Assembly (NCBI GenBank): GCA_021157805.1
Contig: JAGGVW010000192.1
Span: forward strand, 1 to 5,726
Source: a bacterium
Lineage (GTDB): Bacteria > Ratteibacteria > UBA8468 > B48-G9 > JAFGKM01
Reading direction: 5' to 3'
DNA: 5,726 nt
Shown: positions 1-5,726 of the stretch, in pieces
How the letters are laid out: each line of letters begins with the position of its first letter
How positions within the stretch are numbered: position 1 is the stretch's first letter
Notes under the pieces: model-generated
What the model was told of the DNA's origin: nothing
The model's database searches: none
The model's input: the letters and a program-made list of their open reading frames with translations, nothing else
Made by a program: the position numbers and the translations under genes

Positions 1-364
1 AAAAATCCTTGGGCGAGTTGCTACAAAAATAGCAGAAATTCTTATGGGTAAAAATAAACCAACTTATACTCCTAATGTTGATACAGGTGATTTTGTTGTT
101 GTCATAAATGCAGAAAAAGTTAAAGTTACAGGAAAGAAACTCCTTGATAAAGTTTATTACAAACATTCAGGATATCTTGGTGGTCTTAAAAAAGAGACGC
201 TTTTCTCGCTTCTTAACAGAAAACCCGAGTTTGTTATAAAACATGCGGTTAAGGGAATGCTTCCAAAAAATAAACTGGCAAGGCGTATGATAAAGAAGTT
301 AAAAATCTATCGTGGTTGTCAACATCCTCATCAAGCACAAAAACCAGAAGTTATTGAAATTTAG
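1..364 (+). CDS. rplM: 50S ribosomal protein L13, 5'-truncated by window edge
   Basis: Component of the large ribosomal subunit that binds 23S rRNA early in assembly. The reading frame is open from base 2, and its first complete codons read [14 protein letters not shown]. This matches the family's 'GKTLGRLAT' segment, so the true start lies upstream; judged by the usual L13 length of about 142 residues, about 22 residues are missing. The ATG at 44 is an internal methionine, not the start. Family hallmarks seen are the [15 protein letters not shown] block, [37 protein letters not shown] and the C-terminal PEVIEI before the TAG at 362-364. The stop is at the expected place, so the 3' end is intact. 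In most bacteria rpsI (S9) follows rplM directly, but here a synthase-family gene follows after 15 bases. Identification is near certain. Confidence 0.97.
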   Translation, partial: KILGRVATKIAEILMGKNKPTYTPNVDTGDFVVVINAEKVKVTGKKLLDKVYYKHSGYLGGLKKETLFSLLNRKPEFVIKHAVKGMLPKNKLARRMIKKLKIYRGCQHPHQAQKPEVIEI

Positions 365-365
365 A

Positions 366-373
366 AGGGAGGA
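366..373 (+). promoter_or_regulatory. Strong Shine-Dalgarno of the synthase gene
   Basis: AGGGAGGA lies in the 15-base gap after rplM and ends 6 bases before the ATG at 380. It is the clearest ribosome-binding site in the window and fixes the start of the synthase gene. No promoter-like element fits in the gap, so transcription most likely continues from rplM. Confidence 0.8.
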
Positions 374-379
374 ATTTTT

Positions 380-1612
380 ATGCCTAAAATTTATATAATT
401 GATGTTACAAATCGTGATGGAGTTCAAACAGCACATCTTGGACTTGCTAAACTTGAAAAAACAATGATAAATTATTACCTTAACCAGATGGGAATTTTTC
501 AGAGTGAATTTGGTTTTCCAATAACTTCTCATGAGATAAATTATCTTAATGCAAACCTTAAACTTGCAGAGAAAAAAGTTATTTATCCAATCCGTCTTTC
601 TGGATGGATGAGAGCAATTTCTGCAGATGTTGAAAATGCATTTAAAAATGTTCCTCAACTTAAACATATAAATCTTTCAATATCAACTTCCAAACAGATG
701 ATTATTGGAAAATTTCAGGGGAAGATGAAATTCAAAGATGTTGTAAATGTTATGGTGGAGGCAGTAAAACTTGCAAAAAAGAAAGGGGCAAAATCCGTAG
801 GTGTTAATGCAGAAGATGCTTCAAGAACTGATTTAAAAAAATTGATAGAGTTTTCTGCTGCAGCAAAAGAAGCAGGTGCTAATAGAATTCGATATTGTGA
901 TACTCTTGGTTATGATTCTCCCTTTTCAATATATGAGAAAATATATAAAATTGCAAAGGAAATAAAAATTCCAGTTGAACTACATTGCCATAATGACCTT
1001 GGTATGGCAGTTGCTTGTTCTGTTGCAGGGGCAAAAGCAGCTATTGACGCAGGAGTAGATGCTTATATCAATACAACAATTAATGGGATGGGAGAAAGAA
1101 CAGGAAATGCAGACCTTATTTCTGTAATTCTTGCTGTAAAATATGCAGCAGGATTTGAGGGAAAATATATTCTTGATGAAAGAATAAATCTTAAAATGGC
1201 ATGGAAAATTTCTCATTATGCTTCTTATGCTTTTGGAGTTCCAATTCCGATAAATCAAGTTGGTGTTGGTAAGAATGCTTTTGCTCATTCTTCAGGTATT
1301 CATGTTGATGGAGCATTGAAAGACAGAAGAAATTATGAACTTTATGATTTTGAAGAACTTGGTAGAGGTGAACCTGAAATTGTTGAAACAGGAAGAATGA
1401 TTATACTTGGTGAATACAGCGGGATTAAAGGTTTAAGAAATGTTTATGGGAAACTTGAAATAAAGTTTAAAGATGATAAAGAAGCAAGAAAAATTTTAGA
1501 ACTGGCAAGATATGCAAATGTCCACAAACAAAAGCCATTAACAGAAGATGAACTTATATTTATTGCCAAATACCCTGAAGAAGTAAAACAGATTTTAACA
1601 ATGAATCCATAA
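380..1612 (+). CDS. Homocitrate/(Re)-citrate synthase-like enzyme (isopropylmalate synthase superfamily)
   Basis: A 410-residue DRE-TIM metallolyase that should condense acetyl-CoA with a 2-oxoacid in the cytoplasm. Seen: the catalytic R12-D13-G-V-Q at the end of strand 1, the SGWMRA segment (74-79), a DTLGY motif (174-178), the metal-binding H-C-H-N-D (H202, H204), G-E-R-T-G-N with metal-ligand N243, and the C-terminal subdomain GIHVDG (H308). Length ends soon after that subdomain, so the leucine-binding regulatory domain of LeuA (usual length about 510) is absent. This fits NifV/LysS/AksA-type homocitrate synthases or Re-type citrate synthases. It differs from canonical members: DVTNRDGVQ replaces DTTLRDGEQ, and GEYSG (344-348) replaces GKHSG. 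The adjacent aconitase-superfamily subunit supports homocitrate or citrate as product. Start is fixed by a strong Shine-Dalgarno. Leucine is coded mainly by CTT (about 22 of 31). Superfamily is certain; exact substrate is inference, with (R)-citramalate or isopropylmalate synthase as alternatives. Confidence 0.85.
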   Translation: MPKIYIIDVTNRDGVQTAHLGLAKLEKTMINYYLNQMGIFQSEFGFPITSHEINYLNANLKLAEKKVIYPIRLSGWMRAISADVENAFKNVPQLKHINLSISTSKQMIIGKFQGKMKFKDVVNVMVEAVKLAKKKGAKSVGVNAEDASRTDLKKLIEFSAAAKEAGANRIRYCDTLGYDSPFSIYEKIYKIAKEIKIPVELHCHNDLGMAVACSVAGAKAAIDAGVDAYINTTINGMGERTGNADLISVILAVKYAAGFEGKYILDERINLKMAWKISHYASYAFGVPIPINQVGVGKNAFAHSSGIHVDGALKDRRNYELYDFEELGRGEPEIVETGRMIILGEYSGIKGLRNVYGKLEIKFKDDKEARKILELARYANVHKQKPLTEDELIFIAKYPEEVKQILTMNP

Positions 1613-1631
1613 TCTTTTATAGAATTTTAAA

Positions 1632-2885
1632 ATGGGAAAAACAATTGCTGAAAAAATAATTTCTTCTCGTTCAGGAAAAGATGTAAAAAGCGGGGATATT
1701 GTAATTGCAAACCCTGATTTTTTAATGGCACAGGATGGAACTGCCCCTCTTGTTATAAAGGCATTTGAAAAGTTTTCTGATAAAAAAATTGCTTTTCCCG
1801 AAAAAGCAACTTTTGTAATTGACCATAACAGCCCAAGTCCAAATCAAGGTGTTTCTTCACTTCATAAACTCATGAGAAATTTTGTCAAAAAATACAAAAT
1901 AGGTCTTTTTGAAGTTGGTGAAGGTGTCTGTCATATTTTACTGCCTGAAAGAGGACTTGTTAAATGTGGAGACCTTATTTTTGGAGCCGATAGCCACACT
2001 CCAACATATGGTGCTTTAAACGCTATGAGTATTGGAATTGGTTCAACTGACCTTGCTATTGCACTTTATACAGGTCATCTCTGGTTAAAAGTCCCTGAAA
2101 CAATAAAAATTGTTTTTAATGGGAAATTGCCCTATGGTGTTTTTGCAAAGGATATCGCTCTTTATATGGTAAAGAAACTTACCGCAAGAGGTGCTGTTTA
2201 TAAATCAGTTGAAATAAAAGGAAAAGCAATTGATAATTTATCCATTGATGGAAGATTTACAATATGCAATCTCACAACAGAAATAGGGGCTAAATGTGGA
2301 ATTATGGAATTTGACGAAAAAACTGAAAAATATCTGAAAGAAAGAGGGCATAAGGATTTAGAGCCAGTTTTCCCTGATATAGATGCAGAATACGAAAAAG
2401 TATATAATTTTGATGTTTCTGCTCTTTCTCCTCAAGTTGCAAAACCTCATACAGTTAATAATGTTTCAGACATAAATGAAGTTGAAGGAATTGAGATACA
2501 CCAGGGATTTATAGGAACCTGCACAAATGGAAGAGTTGAGGACTTTGAAATTGCTTCAAGAATTCTTGATGGGAAAAAAGTTAAAAAAGGAGTTAGATTA
2601 ATATGTACACCTGGTTCAAGAAAAATTTATATTGAATGTTTGAAAAAAGGATATATTGAAAAACTTTTAGAAGCAGGAGGAGTTATAACAAACCCTGGAT
2701 GTGGTCCCTGTGTTGGAACTCATCAAGGAATCCCTTCTGATGGAGAAAATGTTATATCCACAGCAAACAGAAATTTTAAAGGAAGAATGGGAAATCAAAA
2801 TGCCTTCATTTACCTTGCTTCACCAGCAACTGTTGCTGCAAGTGTAATTGAAGGGAAAATAACTGACCCTAGAAAGTATCTATGA
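1632..2885 (+). CDS. Homoaconitase / 3-isopropylmalate dehydratase large subunit (aconitase superfamily)
   Basis: The [4Fe-4S]-bearing large subunit of a two-subunit hydro-lyase that isomerises a 2-substituted malate-type acid (homocitrate, isopropylmalate or citrate) by dehydration and rehydration. At 417 residues it has the length of the short archaeal/thermophile type (LeuC, HacA, LysT). Seen in order: DHNSPSPN (64-71), GVCHILLPERGL (98-109), GADSHTPTYGAL (118-129), GIGSTD (135-140), GTCTNGR (295-301) and NPGCGPCVG (354-362). The cluster ligands are Cys297, Cys357 and Cys360. The C-terminal block NRNFKGRMG, YLASPATVAAS and DPRKYL is complete. The swivelling small-subunit domain (LeuD, YLRxRG motif) is not fused and not present downstream, so the partner must be elsewhere. 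The gene starts 19 bases after the synthase with no clear Shine-Dalgarno. Its TGA overlaps the next ATG. Pairing with the synthase favours homoaconitase or aconitase activity, but leuC is possible. Confidence 0.88.
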   Translation: MGKTIAEKIISSRSGKDVKSGDIVIANPDFLMAQDGTAPLVIKAFEKFSDKKIAFPEKATFVIDHNSPSPNQGVSSLHKLMRNFVKKYKIGLFEVGEGVCHILLPERGLVKCGDLIFGADSHTPTYGALNAMSIGIGSTDLAIALYTGHLWLKVPETIKIVFNGKLPYGVFAKDIALYMVKKLTARGAVYKSVEIKGKAIDNLSIDGRFTICNLTTEIGAKCGIMEFDEKTEKYLKERGHKDLEPVFPDIDAEYEKVYNFDVSALSPQVAKPHTVNNVSDINEVEGIEIHQGFIGTCTNGRVEDFEIASRILDGKKVKKGVRLICTPGSRKIYIECLKKGYIEKLLEAGGVITNPGCGPCVGTHQGIPSDGENVISTANRNFKGRMGNQNAFIYLASPATVAASVIEGKITDPRKYL

Positions 2886-2887
2886 AA
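2871..2887 (+). repeat. Left copy of imperfect 17-base border repeat
   Basis: AGAAAGTATCTATGAAA spans the last codons and stop of the dehydratase gene and the start of the methyltransferase. It matches the right-border copy at 5083-5099 at 14 of 17 positions. In both copies the reading frame ends R-K-x-L-stop. It may be a relic of insertion of the cassette, or similarity between two purine-rich ribosome-binding sites. Confidence 0.4.
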
Positions 2888-4045
2888 AAAAAGTATAAAG
2901 AGTTCAATGAGTCGTTGAACACATTATTCAAAAATTTAGAAACGACTGCTGAATACGGTAATGTGGTTTTAAACAAAGAAAAATTTATAGAAATTTTAGA
3001 GAGTATTTTTTTAAAAAGGGATATTAACTTAATAAAACAGCAAATTTATAAGTTAAAAAGCATAATTTTATCTCCTGTGAATGATATATTTGGAATTATG
3101 AATATTGAGAAAGAAGGAGATACAATCCTTTTTAAAAAAGAAACATTAATTTCTGAATTAGAACAAATTTTAAATACTCGAACGATTGAAAGAGCGCTGT
3201 ATTATATAAACAGATTAAAGAAGAGTGTGCAGAGGATAAAAACAGGAAAAATAAATGATATCAATTTATTAAGATGGAAGGAATATGATGAGATAATCAC
3301 GGATAGTATTTGGATATTTGATAAGAGAGATACATCTGGAGCACATTTTGCTTGGTATTGGGGTAATTTTATTCCTCAAATCCCACACCAATTAATGTTA
3401 AGATATACCAAAAAGGGTGATTGGATTTTGGACCCTTTTGTTGGTTCCGGAACAACTTTAATTGAATGTCGTAGATTGGGCAGGAATGGAATAGGTATTG
3501 AAATAAATCCAGAAGTGGCAGAAAAAGCAAAACATCTGGTGGAAAAAGAATATAATAGATTTAATGTAACTACTGATATTATTATAGGTGATAGTGGACA
3601 AATTGATTTTAAAAAGATACTGGAAGAAAGAAATACAAAAAAAGTCCATCTTGTTATTATGCATCCTCCTTATCATGACATAATAAAGTTTAGTGATAAT
3701 CCAAAGGATTTATCAAATGCGAAAACAGTGGAGAATTTTTTAGAAATGTTCGGGAAAGTATTAGATAACGCCTTATCTGTTTTAGAAGAGGGTCGGTATT
3801 TAGGTATTGTAATAGGAGATAAATATTCAAAAGGGGAATGGATTCCATTAGGATTTTATGTAATGAATGAGGTTATGAAAAGAAAAAAAATTTTGCTAAA
3901 AAGTATAATAGTGAAGAATTTTGAAGAAACAAGAACGAAGAGGAATCAGAAAGAACTCTGGAGATACCGAGCATTGGTAGGTGGGTTTTATATATTTAAG
4001 CATGAGTATATTCTGTTATTCCGTAAAACAAAAGGTAGAAAATGA
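2882..4045 (+). CDS. DNA amino-methyltransferase (N4-cytosine or N6-adenine)
   Basis: A 387-residue S-adenosylmethionine-dependent enzyme expected to methylate an exocyclic amino group in DNA. The motif block HQLMLRYTKKGDWILDPF leads into motif I, DPFVGSGTT (184-192), which binds AdoMet. GIEINPE (205-211) is the acidic motif II. Catalytic motif IV is HPPY (261-264), where most relatives have DPPY or SPPY. Motif I before IV differs from the usual order of the beta class. GIVIGDKY (308-315) and the closing HEYILLFRK (374-382) also fit such enzymes. Residues 1-130 match no domain I recognise, but contain two similar helical units at 24-62 and 78-116. No coiled coil, signal peptide or membrane segment is evident. 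The start overlaps the preceding stop as ATGA with only a weak AGAAAG upstream, so coupled translation is likely. Leucine is mostly TTA (about 25 codons) with only about 2 CTT, the reverse of the synthase gene. Modified base and target sequence cannot be read from the sequence. Confidence 0.88.
   Translation: MKKKYKEFNESLNTLFKNLETTAEYGNVVLNKEKFIEILESIFLKRDINLIKQQIYKLKSIILSPVNDIFGIMNIEKEGDTILFKKETLISELEQILNTRTIERALYYINRLKKSVQRIKTGKINDINLLRWKEYDEIITDSIWIFDKRDTSGAHFAWYWGNFIPQIPHQLMLRYTKKGDWILDPFVGSGTTLIECRRLGRNGIGIEINPEVAEKAKHLVEKEYNRFNVTTDIIIGDSGQIDFKKILEERNTKKVHLVIMHPPYHDIIKFSDNPKDLSNAKTVENFLEMFGKVLDNALSVLEEGRYLGIVIGDKYSKGEWIPLGFYVMNEVMKRKKILLKSIIVKNFEETRTKRNQKELWRYRALVGGFYIFKHEYILLFRKTKGRK
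2951..3229 (+). repeat. Tandem 54-residue-period duplication in the methyltransferase N-terminus
   Basis: Residues 24-62 and 78-116 of the methyltransferase align without gaps at an offset of 54. Identical pairs include E24/E78, K32/K86, E33/E87, I36/I90, L39/L93, E40/E94, I42/I96, R46/R100, I48/I102, I55/I109, L58/L112 and K59/K113, and most other hydrophobic positions are conserved. Each unit looks like a short strand followed by two helices. The DNA copies have diverged, so this is an old protein-level duplication. It could be a target-recognition or dimerisation unit; I do not recognise it. Confidence 0.6.
4031..4035 (+). promoter_or_regulatory. Shine-Dalgarno inside the methyltransferase 3' end
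   Basis: AAAGG lies 6 bases before the ATG at 4042 and 9 bases before a second ATG at 4045. Both starts are in frame and give MMRGH or MRGH at the N-terminus. I chose 4042 because it forms the ATGA overlap with the methyltransferase stop, but 4045 is equally possible. Confidence 0.5.
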
Positions 4046-5097
4046 TGAGAGGACATGTCTTTGTTGTGAATGAAGAGACCCTACCAATACATTTAGAATA
4101 TCAGTTTGTTGGTGTAAGTTCTGGTGGTAGAGATACGAATATATCTTTACTCGCTGATGCGTTTCGTGTAAAAAAAGACGATTTTATATTTTTCTACATT
4201 GAAGGCCGAAAGATAAAGAAAGACAGATTTTTCGGTGTTTTTAAAGCAGTTGATAATACGGTTTACCATCTTACTGGTTCCAATGCTTTAAGCCCAGATT
4301 TACCTGTTAAACTCATCTATAGAAAGAAAATTAAACCATATAGGGTCTATCAAAAAGGAGTATTGGAATGGATAGCATTGGATAAACTTCCAACTTATGC
4401 AAAGGATTTACTCTGGACTCTGATTTATAGAAAAATGAAAGCAAGACGAGGGAATACGATGCTTTTTCCATGGGAAGTAGAAAGATTAATTTCTCTGATA
4501 AAAGATGAAAACAATGGACAATATTTGTCAGGACAACATTTTACATTTGATATTACAAGATATGAAATAACCGAAGGAAGACAAACAAATAATCATAACA
4601 TAGGAATACCAGTTAGATTATCTTTACATGATGTCAAAAATTCAGAGACACATTTACAAACTTATATTTTGGAAAATTTAAGTGTTGGAAGTAATGCATT
4701 TTTCCCTCAAATTTTTGGAAAAAATGTAGTATGGATAGGAAATGAGGTTTTTGCAGGTTCTGGAATGCAGAAAATAGATATTTTAACAATAGAAAAAGTA
4801 GATGAGGTAGAATATATTTACAGGATAATTGAACTTAAACACCCAAAATCAGGTATTGGAGTAAATTTTGCTCCTATACAGTTAGAATATTATATAAATT
4901 GGGCGAGGGAGGATATTGGTGGACACATTTTAGGTGGAAGAAAATTTAATATAAAACCAGTTCTTGTAGTGTTGACAGAACAATCTGATACAATTTCAGA
5001 GTTTTTAATAAGTAACATTAAAAATCTAAATTCAATTTCTAAAGAACCAGAAATATATGAACTTAACTTAATAGGAGATGTAAGAAAGGTTCTATAA
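4042..5097 (+). CDS. Putative restriction endonuclease: PUA-like (EVE/YTH-type) domain plus PD-(D/E)XK core
   Basis: A 351-residue protein not matched to a named family. Residues about 3-75 (HVFVVNEE, then a short helix, then [11 protein letters not shown] and RFFGVFKAV) resemble PUA-superfamily EVE/YTH domains, which have K-x-G-D-x-h-F-F-Y followed by G-x-x-x-V and which often read modified bases. A middle part (about 95-155) with [11 protein letters not shown] and [13 protein letters not shown] is unassigned. The C-terminal part carries a PD-(D/E)XK nuclease pattern: a helix with E202 ([12 protein letters not shown]), D246 in KIDIL, E264-L-K266 in IIELKH, and Q280 in QLEYYINW, in the order and fold context typical of RecB/NucS-like nucleases. 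Overlap with the methyltransferase gene implies a type II-like pair in which this is the cutting enzyme. No ATPase or helicase motif is seen. A role as a modification-dependent nuclease or a repair NucS-like enzyme is an alternative. The nuclease fold is fairly secure; the reader domain is less so. Confidence 0.68.
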   Translation: MMRGHVFVVNEETLPIHLEYQFVGVSSGGRDTNISLLADAFRVKKDDFIFFYIEGRKIKKDRFFGVFKAVDNTVYHLTGSNALSPDLPVKLIYRKKIKPYRVYQKGVLEWIALDKLPTYAKDLLWTLIYRKMKARRGNTMLFPWEVERLISLIKDENNGQYLSGQHFTFDITRYEITEGRQTNNHNIGIPVRLSLHDVKNSETHLQTYILENLSVGSNAFFPQIFGKNVVWIGNEVFAGSGMQKIDILTIEKVDEVEYIYRIIELKHPKSGIGVNFAPIQLEYYINWAREDIGGHILGGRKFNIKPVLVVLTEQSDTISEFLISNIKNLNSISKEPEIYELNLIGDVRKVL

Positions 5098-5099
5098 AA
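5083..5099 (+). repeat. Right copy of imperfect 17-base border repeat, including the gatA Shine-Dalgarno
   Basis: AGAAAGGTTCTATAAAA spans the last codons and TAA of the nuclease gene and reaches the A of the gatA start codon. It matches 2871-2887 at 14 of 17 positions. AGAAAGG within it (5083-5089) is the only plausible ribosome-binding site for gatA, 9 bases before the ATG, so gatA translation now relies on sequence inside the cassette. Confidence 0.45.
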
Positions 5100-5726
5100 T
5101 GCAAATTACAGAGTTAACTTTATGTGAGTTGAAAAAACTTTATGAAAAAAAAGAAGTGAAAGCATCAGAAGTTGTATCTTCTCTTTTAGAAAAAATTAAT
5201 TCAGAAGATAAAAAACTACATTCATACCTTTTTGTTAATGAAAAAGCAATTGAAGAAGCAAAAATAGTTGATGAGAAAATAGCAAGAGGAGAAAAGTTAA
5301 AAGAACTTGAAGGAGTGCCTGTTGCAATAAAAGATAATATCTGCACAAAAGATATTCCAACAACCTGTGCTTCAAAAATACTGAAAAATTTTGTTCCTCC
5401 TTATGATGCAACTGTTATAAAAAGGTTAAAAGAGGAAGGAGCGATAATAATTGGGAAGACAAATATGGATGAGTTTGCTTTTGGTTCATCAACTGAAAAT
5501 TCTGCTTTTGGTCCTACAAAAAATCCTTTTGATAAAACAAGAGTTCCAGGAGGTTCTTCAGGTGGTTCTGCTTCTGCAACAGGTGCCAATTTATGTTTTG
5601 CTTCTCTTGGTTCAGATACAGGTGGTTCTATAAGGCAGCCAGCATCTTTCTGTGGAGTTGTTGGGATGAAACCAACCTATGGTAGAGTTTCAAGATATGG
5701 ACTTATTGCTTTTGCTTCTTCCCTTG
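5099..5726 (+). CDS. gatA: Glutamyl-tRNA(Gln) amidotransferase subunit A, 3'-truncated by window edge
   Basis: Catalytic subunit of the GatCAB transamidosome, which releases ammonia from glutamine to convert misacylated Glu-tRNA(Gln) (and often Asp-tRNA(Asn)) into the correct aminoacyl-tRNA. The first 209 residues are visible, of a family norm near 480. The amidase-signature Ser-cis-Ser-Lys triad is complete: K78 in VAIKDN, S153 in [10 protein letters not shown] and S177 in DTGGSIRQP. Each is one residue short of the Staphylococcus aureus numbering (79/154/178), which also supports the chosen start. Other family blocks seen are [17 protein letters not shown] (119-135) and [17 protein letters not shown]. 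The ATG is 1 base after the nuclease stop, with AGAAAGG 9 bases upstream. gatC and gatB are not in view. Presence of gatA suggests an organism lacking at least one of GlnRS or AsnRS (known for the family, inferred here). Confidence 0.96.
   Translation, partial: MQITELTLCELKKLYEKKEVKASEVVSSLLEKINSEDKKLHSYLFVNEKAIEEAKIVDEKIARGEKLKELEGVPVAIKDNICTKDIPTTCASKILKNFVPPYDATVIKRLKEEGAIIIGKTNMDEFAFGSSTENSAFGPTKNPFDKTRVPGGSSGGSASATGANLCFASLGSDTGGSIRQPASFCGVVGMKPTYGRVSRYGLIAFASSL

Larger units (their letters stand above)
2882..5097 (+). other. Two-gene restriction-modification-like cassette
   Basis: A DNA amino-methyltransferase and a PD-(D/E)XK nuclease-like protein follow each other with a 4-base ATGA overlap. 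The unit lies between a dehydratase gene, which it also overlaps by 4 bases, and gatA, which starts 1 base after it. The methyltransferase comes first, so protection would be made before the coupled nuclease. No integrase, transposase or controller (C) protein gene accompanies it. The overlaps mean it depends on transcription of the host operon. Calling it acquired rests on function unlike its neighbours, different leucine codon use and similar sequence at its two borders; this is inference. Confidence 0.65.

Noticed and set aside
44..46. ATG as the start of rplM
   Set aside because: The frame is open to the left edge and upstream codons encode the conserved L13 segment (LGRVATK), so this Met is internal.
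299..667. Reverse-strand open frame across the rplM-synthase junction
   Set aside because: Cys/Asn/Phe-rich shadow of two clear forward genes with no recognisable domain or ribosome-binding site.
980..1288. Reverse-strand open frame inside the synthase gene
   Set aside because: Composition is that of an antisense shadow (Ser, Cys, Asn, Ile rich), and the forward strand holds the catalytic motifs.
2824..2838. Perfect inverted repeat CAGCAAC-T-GTTGCTG
   Set aside because: The one-base centre cannot form a hairpin loop, there is no T tract, and it lies in the conserved SPATVAAS coding segment.
2885..2892. A8 run at the methyltransferase start as a phase-variation switch
   Set aside because: A8 is short for phase variation and common in such AT-rich sequence; gatA has one too. 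The frame is intact.
3458..3676. Reverse-strand open frame inside the methyltransferase gene
   Set aside because: It lies opposite motifs I to IV, is Phe/Ile/Ser rich and has no support of its own.
4042..5097. Plain NucS (mismatch endonuclease) assignment
   Set aside because: The C-terminal catalytic pattern is similar, but the N-terminal part does not look like the NucS DNA-binding domain and the coupled methyltransferase points to restriction.
2881..5153. Exact 13-base repeat TATGAAAAAAAAG at 2881-2893 and 5141-5153, possible insertion homology
   Set aside because: Eight of the 13 bases are A, and the right copy lies 42 bases inside gatA at conserved codons instead of at the cassette edge.
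5140..5633. Reverse-strand frames and a second forward frame within gatA
   Set aside because: The forward frame from 5099 is an unbroken, strongly conserved GatA; the others are Leu/Val- or Ser/Pro-rich shadows.

Overview
The window comes from an AT-rich bacterial genome, roughly one third G+C by eye. It is densely packed and every supported gene lies on the + strand. The L13 and GatA sequences are of ordinary bacterial type. The sequence alone does not let me name a phylum.

Layout. (1) Bases 1-364 are the 3' part of rplM (ribosomal protein L13), cut by the left edge. (2) Bases 380-1612 encode a homocitrate/citrate/isopropylmalate-synthase-family enzyme with no leucine-feedback domain. (3) Bases 1632-2885 encode an aconitase-superfamily large subunit of the homoaconitase/3-isopropylmalate dehydratase (LeuC/HacA/LysT) type with all three [4Fe-4S] cysteines. 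(4) Bases 2882-4045 encode a DNA amino-methyltransferase. (5) Bases 4042-5097 encode a nuclease-like protein with an N-terminal PUA-superfamily (EVE/YTH-like) domain and a C-terminal PD-(D/E)XK core. (6) From base 5099 to the right edge lies the 5' part of gatA (glutamyl-tRNA(Gln) amidotransferase subunit A).

The six genes look like one transcription unit. Gaps are 15 and 19 bases, then two 4-base ATGA overlaps, then a 1-base gap. I see no promoter or terminator between them, and no gene-free stretch longer than 19 bases. Genes 2 and 3 are consecutive steps of a 2-oxoacid chain-elongation pathway: condensation with acetyl-CoA, then hydroxyl migration through dehydration and rehydration. Which pathway is not decided (lysine by aminoadipate, citrate to isocitrate, or leucine-like). 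The small dehydratase subunit that gene 3 needs is not here.

The most interesting part is 2882-5097, a compact two-gene restriction-modification-like cassette. It sits without scar between biosynthetic and translation genes and is coupled by start/stop overlap. Its methyltransferase has a different leucine codon habit from the upstream genes, an unusual HPPY catalytic motif and a previously unlabelled 54-residue tandem duplication at its N-terminus. Its partner joins a possible modified-base reader fold to a nuclease core. The last 17 bases or so at each border of the cassette resemble each other (14 of 17), which may be a trace of how it was inserted.
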